In this document: one piece after another, positions 9,426 to 18,430 of the stretch
Position numbering within the stretch: position 1 is the stretch's first letter
How the letters are laid out: every line of letters starts with the position of its first letter
Origin: Arthrobacter sp.
GTDB taxonomy: Bacteria > Actinomycetota > Actinomycetes > Actinomycetales > Micrococcaceae
Reading direction: 5' to 3'
NCBI GenBank assembly: GCA_023264815.1
Contig: JAHFUZ010000037.1
Location: 1 to 33,352 of the forward strand
Length of the DNA stretch: 33,352 nucleotides
Position numbers and translations under genes: made by a program
Notes under the pieces: generated by a model
What the model saw: the letters and a program-made list of their open reading frames with translations, nothing else
What the model was told of the DNA's origin: nothing
Databases searched by the model: none

Positions 9426-10286
9426 ATGACAACTTTGACTGAAAAAACAGTCGCTGGCATCGATGACCAGCGGATCGCAAACGAAAACACCACCACCAAG
9501 TTCATGGTGGCCCTGGACGTGGACGGCACCCTCGTGGACCACGACGGCCACATGTCCGCCCCCGTCCGTGAGGCCGCCCAGGCCGTGGTGGCAGCCGGAC
9601 ACGACGTCCTGATCGCCACCGGCCGTTCGCTGAACGCCACCCTGCCCATCATCGAGATGATCGGCATCGACACCGGCTATGCCGTCTGCTGCAACGGCGG
9701 CGTGACCCTCCGGCTGGATCCGGACCTGGCCGACGGCTACGAAATCATCCACAAGTCCACGTTCGATCCGGCACCGGCCCTCCGCGCCCTCCGCAAGCGG
9801 CTGCCCTCGGCCAAGTATGCGCTTGAGGACGAGGACGGAAACTTCCTCTCCACCGAGCGCTTCCAGGACGCCAGCTTCGGCGTTGAGGCCATCGGTGTCG
9901 ACTTCCAGACCATGCTGGCGGCCACCGCAGTGCGCCTGGTGGTGTTCAGTACTGAGAACACGCCCGAGGAGTTTTCCGAGACCATCCAGCAGATCGGCCT
10001 GGCCGGGGTCACGTACTCCGTCGGCTGGACGGCCTGGCTGGACATTGCCGCCGCCGGCGTCACCAAGGCCAGCGCGCTGGAACGGCTCCGCGGCCATCTG
10101 GGGACTAAACCGCACCGCACCGTGGCCATCGGGGACGGCCGCAACGACATCGAAATGCTGGGCTGGGCCGGGCGGGGCGTCGCCATGGGCCAGGCCCCGG
10201 TGGAAGTCCTTGCCGCCGCGGATGAGATCACCGAGTCAGTGTTCGACGACGGCGCCGCGCACGTGTTGCGCAGCCTCCTCGGGTAG
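9426..10286 (+). CDS. Cof-type HAD hydrolase (sugar-phosphatase-like)
   Basis: A cytoplasmic phosphatase of the haloacid-dehalogenase superfamily, Cof/YbiV-like subfamily with a C2 cap. Motif I is LDVDGTLVD with nucleophile D31 and acid D33, after a ~25-residue polar N-terminal extension. Motif II is the ATGRS segment near residue 60. The motif III Lys is in GVTKASAL, and motif IV is GDGRNDIEML. All catalytic residues are present. Such enzymes act on sugar phosphates, FMN or pyridoxal phosphate, and the substrate here cannot be told. The start is ATG 9426; only a weak GAAG lies upstream, with TCTACT 6 nt before the ATG. A later ATG just before the first motif is possible but less likely. Confidence 0.92.
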   Translation: MTTLTEKTVAGIDDQRIANENTTTKFMVALDVDGTLVDHDGHMSAPVREAAQAVVAAGHDVLIATGRSLNATLPIIEMIGIDTGYAVCCNGGVTLRLDPDLADGYEIIHKSTFDPAPALRALRKRLPSAKYALEDEDGNFLSTERFQDASFGVEAIGVDFQTMLAATAVRLVVFSTENTPEEFSETIQQIGLAGVTYSVGWTAWLDIAAAGVTKASALERLRGHLGTKPHRTVAIGDGRNDIEMLGWAGRGVAMGQAPVEVLAAADEITESVFDDGAAHVLRSLLG

Positions 10287-10329
10287 CGGGCCGGGTCGGC
10301 CGCGGCCGGGACCGCGGGAACACGACCTG

Positions 10330-10929
10330 TCAGCGCACCTCGAGAATGAGCGCCAGCAGCCGGGCGGCCGCCGGGCGGGCAGCGTGCTCCTCGGTCCACT
10401 GCGCCCGGGCCACCGCCTTGCTGACCGCCTGCGTGGTGATGCCCAACTCCTGGGCCACGGCTTTCTGCTGCCCGCGGACGCCGGGCGTCATCAGGTCAAG
10501 GACCCGCCACTCGGCACCTGACCTGTCCCTGACGATGTGGCCCAGGAGCCGGAGGACGGCTTCGGCTTCGTGGGCGATATCGGCCAGCGGGCCCTCCACG
10601 GCCACCGGAATGCGTTCCTTGCTGTTGCGGAGCCTGTCCACCGCGCGCCGGGCGTAGATGAGGCTGTGGCCGGTGGCGTCCTTGATCTGGTTCGGCAGCG
10701 GCTCGTTCACCGGGCCCACCCCGAGGCCCACGTACCAGTCCCCGGAGCGCAGGGCGATCAGCGCCACTTCCACCGCCTGGTGGGGGCAATCCACGATTCC
10801 CTGGACTTCGTCTTCCACCGAGCGGTCAAAATCAAGGCGCGCCGGAATGTGCCGCAGGTCCTTCAACAGTTGAGGGACGCGGTCGCCGTCTCGCCGGCTG
10901 TCAGTCTGATTGATGGTCAACGTGAACAT
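10330..10929 (-). CDS. SatD-like protein with C-terminal helix-turn-helix
   Basis: A 199-aa protein. Residues ~1-110 resemble SatD-type proteins: an N-terminal segment with DSRRDGDRVPQLL, then DEVQGIV and ALRSGDWYVGLGVGPV. The C-terminal third contains a clear helix-turn-helix, with QQKAVAQELGITTQAVSKAV near residues 155-175. It is probably a DNA-binding regulator, though its ligand and targets are unknown. The start is ATG 10929. TAGTCT (minus strand, complement of 10939-10944) lies 9 nt upstream with no Shine-Dalgarno, giving a very short leader. It is divergent from the phosphoketolase gene across 158 bp, so control of that gene is a reasonable but untested idea. Confidence 0.75.
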   Translation of the reverse strand: MFTLTINQTDSRRDGDRVPQLLKDLRHIPARLDFDRSVEDEVQGIVDCPHQAVEVALIALRSGDWYVGLGVGPVNEPLPNQIKDATGHSLIYARRAVDRLRNSKERIPVAVEGPLADIAHEAEAVLRLLGHIVRDRSGAEWRVLDLMTPGVRGQQKAVAQELGITTQAVSKAVARAQWTEEHAARPAAARLLALILEVR

Positions 10930-11087
10930 GTGAAAGACAGACTACCCGCTGGTAGAAGGCCGCGGGCAAGTGGGAGGCAGGTCCCGGAGCAGGTCAGGCG
11001 TGGTCACGGGTTGTGCCGGCGGCCCGAAGATGCTGCGATGGTGGGACGGCTGCCCTGCGGGTGGCGCGCAGCGATGTGAGGACGGTT
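10930..11087. promoter_or_regulatory. Divergent region, SatD-like gene / phosphoketolase
   Basis: Contains CTACC-CGCT-GGTAG (10942-10955), a 5-bp inverted repeat immediately next to the minus-strand -10 TAGTCT. This is a candidate operator for autoregulation. The rest is GC-rich with no other recognised site. The ribosome site GTGAGGA precedes the phosphoketolase ATG. Confidence 0.4.
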
Positions 11088-13532
11088 ATGGCCGGTAACC
11101 CCGAACACCCCGACATGATGCAGGATGACGTGCCGCAGGACGGACTGGAACTTGTGGACCGCTGGTGGCGGGCCGCGAACTACCTCTCCGTGGGGCAGAT
11201 CTACCTACGAGCCAACCCGCTGCTGCGCGAACCCCTCGCCGCGGACCACACCAAATCCCGGCTCCTGGGGCACTGGGGCACCACCCCGGGACTGAACTTT
11301 GTCTACGCCCACCTGAACCGGGTGATTCGCCGCGACTCCCAGGACATGCTCTTCGTCGCCGGCCCCGGGCACGGCGGCCCGGCCGTCGTGGCCAACGCCT
11401 GGCTTGAGGGCACGTACTCCGAAATCTACGGCCACGTGGGCCCCGATGAGGAAGGAATGGCGGAGCTGTTCCGCCAGTTTTCCTATCCCGGCGGCATCCC
11501 CAGCCACGCCGCACCGGAGACCCCGGGATCCATCAGCGAGGGCGGCGAACTGGGGTACGCGCTGGCCCACGCATACGGGTCCGTCTTCGATAATCCCGGG
11601 CTGATCACCGCCGTCGTGATTGGCGACGGCGAAGCGGAAACCGGACCGCTCGCGGCGAGCTGGCACTCCCACAACTTCCTCGACCCCGCCCATGACGGCG
11701 CCGTGCTGCCCATCCTGCACCTGAACGGTTACAAGATCGCCAACCCCACCATCCTCGCGCGGATGCCTGGGGAGCAGCTCGAGCAGCTGCTGCGCGGGTA
11801 TGGCCACGAGCCGTACTTCGTGACGGTGGCCGATCCGGAGGACACAGCGCAGGCGCACCGCGATTTCGCTTCAGCGCTGGACGGGTGCGTCGCCGGGATC
11901 CGCGCCATCCAGGACGCCCGCCGCGGTGTGTCGGATTCGGACGGAGCGGCCGACGGCGGTGCTGCCGCGGGCTCCCCGGGGGACGCTGCCGCGCCGCGCT
12001 GGCCGATGATCGTGCTGCGCTCGCCGAAGGGCTGGACCGGTCCGCGGACAGTGGACGGCAAGCAGGTGGAGGGCACCTGGCGCAGCCACCAGGTCCCGCT
12101 CTCCGAGGTCCGCACCAACGAAACGCACCGGAGGCAGCTGGCTGAGTGGCTGGCGTCGTACCGCCCGGACGAACTGTTCGGCACCGACGGCCGGCTCCGG
12201 TCCGACGTCGCGGCCAACGCGCCCGCCGGGGACCTCCGGATGAGTGCCACCCCGCATGCCAACGGCGGACTGCTGCGGAAACCGCTGAAGTTGCCCGCGT
12301 ACGGTGCCCACGCCGTCGAGGTTTACCAACCGGGGACTGAACGCATCAGCCCCATGATCACACTCGGTTCGTGGATGCGGGACGTCATCTCTCTGAACAT
12401 GGAGACGTTCCGCCTCTTCGGCCCGGACGAGACGGCCTCCAACCGGCTGCAGAACGTATACGAGGTCACCAACAAGGTCTGGCAGTACCGGATTGACGAC
12501 GTCGACGAGCACCTCGCGCGGTCCGGCAGGGTGCTGGAGGTGCTGAGCGAGCACCTGTGCCAGGGCTGGCTGGAAGGGTACCTCCTGACCGGCCGGCATG
12601 GCGTGTTCAGCTGCTACGAGGCCTTCATCCACATCGTCGACTCCATGTTCAACCAGCACGCCAAATGGCTGAAGGTGCACCGGCAGCTGCCGTGGCGCCA
12701 GCCGGTGGCATCGCTGAACTACGTGCTGTCCTCGCACGTGTGGCAGCAGGACCACAACGGCTTCTCGCACCAGGATCCGGGCTTTATCGACCACGCCGTG
12801 AACAAGAGGGCGGAGGTCATCCGGGTGTACCTCCCGCCGGACGCCAACACGCTGCTGTGCGTGATGGGCCACTGCCTGGCCTCCACCGACTACGTGAACA
12901 TCGTGGTCAGCGGAAAGCAGCCCTCGCCCACGTGGCTTGGCCCGGCCGACGCCGCCAGCCACTGCCGCCGGGGGCTGGGGATCTGGGAGTTCGCGGGCTC
13001 CGAGGTGCCCGGCGAGGAGCCCGACGTCGTCATGGCCTGTGCGGGTGACGTGCCCACGGTGGAGACCGTCGCGGCAGCCGAACTGCTCCGTGAGGGCGCT
13101 CCGGGCCTGAAGGTCCGCGTGGTCAACGTGGTGGACCTGATGCGGCTGCAGGACGTGAGCGAGCACCCGCATGGCCTCACCTCGCGGGACTTCGATGGGA
13201 TCTTCACCCCGGACAAGCCGATCATTTTCGCCTACCACGGCTATGCGTCGCTGATCCACCAGCTGGCGTACCGCCGAACCAACCAAGAGGGTCTGCACGT
13301 CCGCGGGTATAAAGAGGAAGGGACCACCACCACGCCGTTCGACATGGCCATGCTCAACGGAATCGACCGGTTCCAGCTGGCCATCGACGCGATTGACCGG
13401 GTGCCGGGCCTGGCGGAGAAGCACTCGCTGCTGCGTCAGAACCTCCAGGACCGTCGGATGCAGGCCAGGGAACACACGCGCACCGAGGGCGAGGACCCGG
13501 AAGACATCCGGAACTGGACCCTCAAGGCCTGA
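11088..13532 (+). CDS. Phosphoketolase (Xfp family)
   Basis: A thiamine-diphosphate enzyme that splits xylulose-5-phosphate (and often fructose-6-phosphate) with phosphate into acetyl phosphate and an aldose phosphate. The 814-aa protein has GPGHGGP (~92), [14 protein letters not shown], the ThDP-binding GDGEAETGP (~179) through [17 protein letters not shown], and the C-terminal domain with [11 protein letters not shown]. An Ala/Gly/Asp/Ser-rich insertion at ~280-305 looks like a surface loop. The start is ATG 11088 after GAGGA; codons upstream in frame look non-coding. No acetate kinase or phosphotransacetylase gene lies nearby, so the fate of acetyl phosphate is not shown here. Single versus dual substrate use cannot be decided by eye. 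Confidence 0.95.
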   Translation: MAGNPEHPDMMQDDVPQDGLELVDRWWRAANYLSVGQIYLRANPLLREPLAADHTKSRLLGHWGTTPGLNFVYAHLNRVIRRDSQDMLFVAGPGHGGPAVVANAWLEGTYSEIYGHVGPDEEGMAELFRQFSYPGGIPSHAAPETPGSISEGGELGYALAHAYGSVFDNPGLITAVVIGDGEAETGPLAASWHSHNFLDPAHDGAVLPILHLNGYKIANPTILARMPGEQLEQLLRGYGHEPYFVTVADPEDTAQAHRDFASALDGCVAGIRAIQDARRGVSDSDGAADGGAAAGSPGDAAAPRWPMIVLRSPKGWTGPRTVDGKQVEGTWRSHQVPLSEVRTNETHRRQLAEWLASYRPDELFGTDGRLRSDVAANAPAGDLRMSATPHANGGLLRKPLKLPAYGAHAVEVYQPGTERISPMITLGSWMRDVISLNMETFRLFGPDETASNRLQNVYEVTNKVWQYRIDDVDEHLARSGRVLEVLSEHLCQGWLEGYLLTGRHGVFSCYEAFIHIVDSMFNQHAKWLKVHRQLPWRQPVASLNYVLSSHVWQQDHNGFSHQDPGFIDHAVNKRAEVIRVYLPPDANTLLCVMGHCLASTDYVNIVVSGKQPSPTWLGPADAASHCRRGLGIWEFAGSEVPGEEPDVVMACAGDVPTVETVAAAELLREGAPGLKVRVVNVVDLMRLQDVSEHPHGLTSRDFDGIFTPDKPIIFAYHGYASLIHQLAYRRTNQEGLHVRGYKEEGTTTTPFDMAMLNGIDRFQLAIDAIDRVPGLAEKHSLLRQNLQDRRMQAREHTRTEGEDPEDIRNWTLKA

Positions 13533-13542
13533 GCGTTGCTCA
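13530..13542. other. Mini-palindrome joining two convergent stop codons
   Basis: TGAGC-GTT-GCTCA contains the TGA of the phosphoketolase gene (13530-13532) and, on the other strand, the TGA of the esterase gene (13540-13542). The convergent genes are separated by only 7 bp. The 5-bp stem alone is too weak to be called a terminator. Confidence 0.5.
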
Positions 13543-14898
13543 TGAAGCCAGCCGGTACTGAAGTGCCCCGGGAATGCCGCCCGCATCCCCAAGGTCCTCA
13601 CCGCGGGCGAAGGAAGCCCACAGCCGGCGCACGTCCCGGCCGACGGCGTCGATCTCGTCCCAGGTCGCACCGGCGAGAAGGCCGGCAGCGGCCCACGTCC
13701 GTTGGTTTCCAAAGAGCAGCGGCAGGTCAACTGTGTGTGCCGCCCGGTAGAAGTTCCCCGGCGCACCCCAGGACAGCACGTAGCTGTGTGCCTTGCCGCC
13801 GGCGCGGGCATGGCGGCGGGCGAACTTGCGGGCTGCCCTGCCGTACACCGCCTCCGTCACGGCCCAGTTGATGGCCCTGACGGCAGCGGTCCCCAGCACG
13901 GGAACCCTGCCCAGCCGGCTGACGACGGTACTGCGCGGCAGGAACAGCCGCGCTTCGTCGGACGTGTTCCCAATGAGGATCTCGATCCCTGGAGCCGTCG
14001 CGTCCCACGCTGCCTCAATCCCGGCCTCGGGCGGCAGCGGGGCATGCCCGTACTGCGTGCCGAACGGCATGGCAGCCATCAGCCCGTACTTCCGGGCCAC
14101 TTGCGACACATGGTCCTCAATGGCCACAACCTCCATGGCCGGAGTGTCCTCGGTGACCGCTTCCGCGGCGATTCCCATGGCATGGCTCATCTTGTGCCGG
14201 CCGCGGGTGATGCCCAGCGGCGCACTCTGGATGATGGCCCGCTGGAACAGGGCCGGCGCCTCGGGTGCCGCCATGAGGTGGGCCACGGAGTCGCCGCCGG
14301 CAGACTGCCCGAAGGCGGTCACCCGGCCCGGATCCCCGCCGAATGCCGCGATGTTCCGTTGCACCCAGCGGAACGCCTCCAGCTGGTCCAGCAGTCCAAG
14401 GTTCGCGGGCCGGCCCGTACCCGTGGCCAGATAGCCGAACAGGCCAAGCCGGTAGGTCACGGACACCACGATGACCCGGTTTTCCGCTACCAGGGAGGCG
14501 GCATCGAAAATCGCCAGGTCACCGGAGCCGGACGTGTACGAGCCGCCGTGCAGCCACACCATGACCGGGACCCGCTCGTCGTCGGAAAGTCCGGCCGGCA
14601 GGGTGATGGAGAGGCGCTGGCAGTCCTCGCTGCCCGGCAGCTCGCCGTACCGGGTGCCCAGGACGTCGTCGAGGAAAGGGACTGGCCCCTGCGGACAGGC
14701 CGGCGCGGGATCTGTCGCGGCGAAGGGTGAGGTCCACGCGGGCACAGCGACCGGAAGCTGAAAGCGGCCGGCCGTGGCGTACGGGATGCCGGTGGCGCGC
14801 ACCACCTCACCATCACGCCATCCGCTGACCGGGCCGCATGGAGGTTCAAAATGCGGAGGTTCAGCATGCGGGGGACTTAACAAAGGCTCGGAACTCAC
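13540..14898 (-). CDS. Type-B carboxylesterase/lipase family protein
   Basis: An alpha/beta-hydrolase of the carboxylesterase family (pfam COesterase), cleaving carboxylic esters of unknown identity. Family motifs: GIPYAT near the N-terminus, EDCQRLS (normally EDCLxLN, ~residue 91), oxyanion HGGSYTSGSG (~117), and nucleophile elbow GQSAGG with Ser ~199 where many relatives have GESAGG. FGGDPGRVTAFGQ precedes the elbow. There is no clear signal peptide, so it is likely cytoplasmic. At 452 aa from GTG 14898 it is slightly shorter than the usual ~490-500. The frame is open to 15024, but that extension would translate a palindromic repeat, so it was not used. The start is uncertain because only a weak GGA precedes it. 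Confidence 0.88.
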   Translation of the reverse strand: MSSEPLLSPPHAEPPHFEPPCGPVSGWRDGEVVRATGIPYATAGRFQLPVAVPAWTSPFAATDPAPACPQGPVPFLDDVLGTRYGELPGSEDCQRLSITLPAGLSDDERVPVMVWLHGGSYTSGSGDLAIFDAASLVAENRVIVVSVTYRLGLFGYLATGTGRPANLGLLDQLEAFRWVQRNIAAFGGDPGRVTAFGQSAGGDSVAHLMAAPEAPALFQRAIIQSAPLGITRGRHKMSHAMGIAAEAVTEDTPAMEVVAIEDHVSQVARKYGLMAAMPFGTQYGHAPLPPEAGIEAAWDATAPGIEILIGNTSDEARLFLPRSTVVSRLGRVPVLGTAAVRAINWAVTEAVYGRAARKFARRHARAGGKAHSYVLSWGAPGNFYRAAHTVDLPLLFGNQRTWAAAGLLAGATWDEIDAVGRDVRRLWASFARGEDLGDAGGIPGALQYRLAS

Positions 14899-14940
14899 GG
14901 GTCCACGATTCCACAGTTTTACTGTGCTGGGGCAACAGAA

Positions 14941-15005
14941 AATCCCCGCCTCCCGGACAGTTCCCCGTCGCATGCTGCGGGGATTTGTCCGGTAGGCGGG
15001 GATTT
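14941..15005. repeat. Nested-stem intergenic element, copy 2
   Basis: A 20-bp inverted repeat, 14940-14959 against 14986-15005 (19 of 20 complementary), encloses a second stem CCCCG (14963-14967) / CGGGG (14978-14982). The right half is also a tandem repeat of GCGGGGATTTG (14977-14987 and 14996-15006). It is collinear with the element at 9233-9298. It lies between the esterase 5' end and the ppa 3' end, so it is not simply a shared terminator of convergent genes. Confidence 0.7.
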
Positions 15006-15041
15006 GAGGCGCGGGCTGCGCCAACCACCCTACGGTGCGTA

Positions 15042-15533
15042 CTAGTGGCCGGCGGCCGGAACGTAACGCTTGATGGAGGCTTCCAGCTCGGCCTCGGCGG
15101 CGGCGCGGTCGCCCCAGCCCTCAGCCTTGACCCACTTGCCCGGCTCCAGGTCCTTGTAACGGGTGAAGAAGTGCTCGATTTCCTTGATCAGGAATTCGCT
15201 GACGTCGCTGACTTCCTGGATGTGGTCAAAGCGGGCGTCAACCGGAACGCACAGGACCTTGGCGTCTCCGCCGCCGTCGTCGGTCATGTTGAAAACGCCG
15301 ATGGGGCGGGATTCGACAATGACGCCGGGGTGCAGGTCGAAGTCCTGCAGGAGCACCAGCGCGTCCAGCGGGTCGCCGTCTTCGCCCAGGGTGTTCTCGA
15401 AGAATCCGTAGTGCGTGGGGTACTGCATGGAGGTGAAGAGGACGCGGTCCAGGCGGACGCGGCCGGTCTCGTGGTCAACTTCGTACTTGACGCGTGATCC
15501 CTTGGGGATCTCGATGGTCACGTCATGCTTCAT
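15042..15533 (-). CDS. ppa: Inorganic pyrophosphatase, family I
   Basis: Hydrolyses pyrophosphate to phosphate in the cytoplasm, pulling biosynthetic reactions forward. The 163-aa protein starts [18 protein letters not shown] and has the family I metal-binding signature DGDPLD (52-57), the [14 protein letters not shown] context, and the later DDGGGDAK and RFDHI segments. The length is typical of actinobacterial enzymes. The start is ATG 15533 with GAGGAG nine bases upstream. The frame is open to 15584, but those codons precede the normal family start. It is divergent from dacB, with a candidate promoter at 15619-15647. Confidence 0.96.
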   Translation of the reverse strand: MKHDVTIEIPKGSRVKYEVDHETGRVRLDRVLFTSMQYPTHYGFFENTLGEDGDPLDALVLLQDFDLHPGVIVESRPIGVFNMTDDGGGDAKVLCVPVDARFDHIQEVSDVSEFLIKEIEHFFTRYKDLEPGKWVKAEGWGDRAAAEAELEASIKRYVPAAGH

Positions 15534-15618
15534 GGAATGCTCCTCGGCAATTGCAGGGGGTTCGCGGCACAGGAGACGAACCACAAAAGGAGTGTCGGTG
15601 CCGCCGACTACTATTGAG

Positions 15619-15647
15619 GATATAGCGAGAGGCCCAGGTTTCAGGAA
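15619..15647 (-). promoter_or_regulatory. Candidate ppa promoter
   Basis: On the minus strand TTCCTG (complement of 15642-15647) and TATATC (complement of 15619-15624) are separated by exactly 17 bp. This predicts transcription starting near 15612 and a leader of about 80 nt before the ppa ATG. Confidence 0.45.
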
Positions 15648-15686
15648 CTTGCGGGGAAATTTCAGGACTTGAGGACCAGCAGCAGC

Positions 15687-17201
15687 ATGAAGGAAACATC
15701 GCGCCCCGGCGCGTCAGGGGATTCGTTCCCGCCACTGGTGCGGCGCGCGGTGCAGGGCGCACAGCACGTCTGGCCCCTCGCCGTTCTGGTCGCGCTCCTG
15801 CTGGCGCTCGCGGTTCCCGCCGCCGTGGTGGTTGCCCCCGGCTTCATTAACCCGCAGCCTCCCGCCGCCGCACCGTCGACGCCGGCCTGGCAGCTTCCCC
15901 CGGCCGCGCTGACCGCCCGGCAGGGCCTGTCGCCGCTCTCGGACACTGCACCGGTGCCGCTGCCGGCCGCTGTCACGGCGCAGCTGGACTCTCTGTTAAA
16001 GCCCGACGGCGATGGCAGCTTCACCGGGCTGGTCCTGGATGCGCTTACCGGCGATGTCCTCTATGACCGCGGCGGGTCGGAGAACCGCGTTCCCGCCTCC
16101 AACATGAAGCTCTTCACAGCGGTGGCCGCCCTCCGTGCACTCGGGCCGGAGCACCGCTTCAGCACCAGGGTTGTGGCTGGCTCCGATGCCAACCAGGTGG
16201 TGCTCACGGGCGGCGGCGACGTCCTCCTGGGCGCCGGTGAATCCGCGCCGGACAACGTGATGGGCCATGCCGGGCTCGCCACCCTGGCCGCGTCAACCGT
16301 GGCAGCGCTGCAGGAAGCCGGTACTACCGGCGAACTGAAAGTCCTGGTGGACCTCTCCCTCTTCAGCGGCCCCGCCCTCAACCCGGCATGGGCTGACGGC
16401 GACGTCGCCGCCGGTGAGGTGGCCCCGCTGTTCCCGCTCGCACTGAACTCGGCGCGCTACAATCCCGCTGTCACCACGGGACCGCGCCCGCAGGACGCAG
16501 CCGTCACGGCGGCGGAGGCGTTCGCTGCACAGCTCAAGGCGGCAGGCGCCGCTGCGGGACTTACTGTCGCGGCCGGCGTCGGGCGTTCCAGCGTCCCGGA
16601 AGCCGCTCCCGGGACCGCACCCGTAAGCGGCGCCGTGCTGGCCGAAGTGCAGTCTGCCACCGTGGCCGAGCAGGTGAACCTCATGCTGGAAACTTCGGAC
16701 AACTACCTGGCGGAGGCCCTGGGCCGTATGGCCGCGGCGGCCGCGGGGGAGGCCGCCAGCAACGACGGCGCCAAGGCGGCGGTCCGTGCTGAGCTCACAG
16801 AGCTGGGCATCGCCACTGACGCCATGAGGTTCGCGGACGTTTCGGGGCTGGCGATCGACAACCAGGCATCTGCACGCCAGCTCGCCGAGGTAGTACGGGC
16901 CATCACCAGCGGGACCGATCCCCGGCTGCGGGCAGCACTGGACGGCTTCCCAGTGGCCGGGCTGAGCGGAACACTGGACACCCGTTACGAGGATGCGGAA
17001 ACCTCCCGTGGAGCAGGCCTGGTCCGGGCCAAAACGGGAACCCTGAACACGGTAACCGCACTCAGCGGCTATGTGGTGGACGCCGATGGGCGGCTGCTGG
17101 TGTTCTCATTCATCGGCAACGGCCTGAAGCCCGGCGCGGCCGGGAACCGCGAAGTCGTGGACCGGGCCGCCGCCGCGCTCGCCGCCTGCGGCTGCCGGTA
17201 G
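15687..17201 (+). CDS. dacB: D-alanyl-D-alanine carboxypeptidase/endopeptidase (PBP4 type, S13)
   Basis: A low-molecular-weight penicillin-binding protein that trims or opens peptidoglycan cross-links outside the membrane. The 504-aa protein has a cytoplasmic N-terminus (~1-27), one membrane or uncleaved signal helix (~28-52), a Pro-rich linker, then the S13 peptidase domain. The three active-site motifs are complete: SNMK (S138, K141), SDN (337-339) and KTG (449-451). A large insert between the first two motifs is typical of the PBP4 class. The start is ATG 15687 with GAGGA 11 bases upstream; a TTG at 15669 is an alternative. The gene is divergent from ppa. Confidence 0.94.
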   Translation: MKETSRPGASGDSFPPLVRRAVQGAQHVWPLAVLVALLLALAVPAAVVVAPGFINPQPPAAAPSTPAWQLPPAALTARQGLSPLSDTAPVPLPAAVTAQLDSLLKPDGDGSFTGLVLDALTGDVLYDRGGSENRVPASNMKLFTAVAALRALGPEHRFSTRVVAGSDANQVVLTGGGDVLLGAGESAPDNVMGHAGLATLAASTVAALQEAGTTGELKVLVDLSLFSGPALNPAWADGDVAAGEVAPLFPLALNSARYNPAVTTGPRPQDAAVTAAEAFAAQLKAAGAAAGLTVAAGVGRSSVPEAAPGTAPVSGAVLAEVQSATVAEQVNLMLETSDNYLAEALGRMAAAAAGEAASNDGAKAAVRAELTELGIATDAMRFADVSGLAIDNQASARQLAEVVRAITSGTDPRLRAALDGFPVAGLSGTLDTRYEDAETSRGAGLVRAKTGTLNTVTALSGYVVDADGRLLVFSFIGNGLKPGAAGNREVVDRAAAALAACGCR

Positions 17202-17238
17202 GTGGCTTCAGGCCGGCCCAGGCTGTGGACGCGAAGCC

Positions 17239-17256
17239 GTTCGCCGGTCAGCGAAC
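17239..17256. terminator. Possible hairpin terminator after dacB
   Basis: GTTCGC (17239-17244) pairs with GCGAAC (17251-17256) around a 6-nt loop CGGTCA and is followed by TTAAG. It lies 38 bp after the dacB stop. The stem is short and the downstream T content is low, so the call is tentative. Confidence 0.35.
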
Positions 17257-17296
17257 TTAAGAACCATCGGCCGCCGGGCTGTGATCTGATGGGGCT

Positions 17297-18430
17297 ATGG
17301 AGTCCACTGCACGTGATTCGTCCGCATCCGCGTCATCCAGCGCGGCCCAGGCCCTGATCAACTGGGACCTCGCCGCATCCACCGCAGCGCGGCTGGCTTC
17401 CGCGGGGCCGGTCCTCGGCTCGGCCGAAATCGGCGAGGCCGTGGACAGCCTCCGCCGCCTCGCGGACGCCTCCGTTCCGCATGTCCACGAAATTACCGGC
17501 CTCGAAGCCGCCCGCGACCTCCGGGACTCCTCGGTCCTGGTGGTGGACCGGGCAAACTGGGCCAAGGCCAACACCCAAAGCTTCGCGGTGATGCTCAAAC
17601 CCGCCGTCGAAAAGATGCTCGAGAGCCGCCGCGGCACCATCAGCCCGGCGACGGCCAGCGTCAGCGGCGCCATCACCGGCAGCCAGCTCGGCGCCGTCCT
17701 GGCGTTCCTGTCCAGCAAGGTCCTCGGCCAGTACGATCCTTTCGCCGCACTCGCCGAAGGTTCCACCGCCCCGGCCGGCGGCAGGCTGCTGCTGGTGGCC
17801 CCCAACATCGTCTCGGTGGAACGCGAACTCAATGTCACGCCCGAGGATTTCCGGCTCTGGGTCTGCCTGCATGAACAGACCCACCGTGTGCAGTTCGCGG
17901 CCGCGCCCTGGCTCCGGCACCACATGCTGTCCGAAATCGACAACCTCAGCGGACACCTGCTGGGCAACGTGGATTCGCTCATGGAGCGGGCCTCCGCGGC
18001 GGCCCGTTCCCTGAAGGACCGCTCGGCCACGGGCAACACCCCCGGCCGCGGCGCCATCCTGGACCTGCTGCAAAACCCGGAGGAGAAGGCGTCCCTGTCC
18101 CACCTGACAGCCGTGATGAGCCTGCTGGAAGGTCACGCGAACGTGGTGATGGACGCCGTGGACGCCAGCATCGTCCCGTCGGTCAGGACCATCCGGCAGC
18201 GTTTCACCGACCGCGGCAAGGACCGCGGCGTCATCGAGAAGTTCATCCGGAGCCTGCTGGGCCTGGACGCCAAGATGCGCCAGTACTCCGACGGCGCCAA
18301 GTTTGTCCGCGCCGTAGTGGACGCAGCCGGGATGGACGGCTTCAACCGGGTCTGGGAATCCGCGGACAACCTGCCCACCGAGCCCGAAATCCACGAGCCC
18401 AAACTGTGGGTTGACCGGATGGGCCTGTAG
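17297..18430 (+). CDS. Zinc-dependent metalloprotease (DUF2342 / F420-associated family)
   Basis: A 377-aa protein of the actinobacterial DUF2342 family, named in databases as a zinc-dependent metalloprotease or 'coenzyme F420 biosynthesis-associated' protein. Its substrate is unknown. The core is an HExxH zinc motif, HEQTH at 192-196, in the helix VCLHEQTHRVQF. A second conserved acidic helix is near EGHANVVMDAVD, and its Glu may be the third ligand. There is no signal peptide or membrane helix. ATG 17297 was chosen on family length; GATGGGG lies just upstream. It is followed without any gap by tilS, and this pairing recurs in actinobacteria. Confidence 0.88.
   Translation: MESTARDSSASASSSAAQALINWDLAASTAARLASAGPVLGSAEIGEAVDSLRRLADASVPHVHEITGLEAARDLRDSSVLVVDRANWAKANTQSFAVMLKPAVEKMLESRRGTISPATASVSGAITGSQLGAVLAFLSSKVLGQYDPFAALAEGSTAPAGGRLLLVAPNIVSVERELNVTPEDFRLWVCLHEQTHRVQFAAAPWLRHHMLSEIDNLSGHLLGNVDSLMERASAAARSLKDRSATGNTPGRGAILDLLQNPEEKASLSHLTAVMSLLEGHANVVMDAVDASIVPSVRTIRQRFTDRGKDRGVIEKFIRSLLGLDAKMRQYSDGAKFVRAVVDAAGMDGFNRVWESADNLPTEPEIHEPKLWVDRMGL

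Noticed and set aside
11871..13811. 646-codon frame opposite the phosphoketolase
   Set aside because: It runs across the phosphoketolase and into the esterase gene, shows no motif and is explained by codon bias of the real genes.
14899..15024. N-terminal extension of the esterase
   Set aside because: It would translate the 14941-15005 palindromic element; the predicted residues have no family similarity.
17239..17256. Hexaloop hairpin after dacB as an ANTAR target
   Set aside because: The loop CGGTCA lacks the A at position 1 and G at position 4 expected of ANTAR hexaloops, and no second matching hairpin is next to it.
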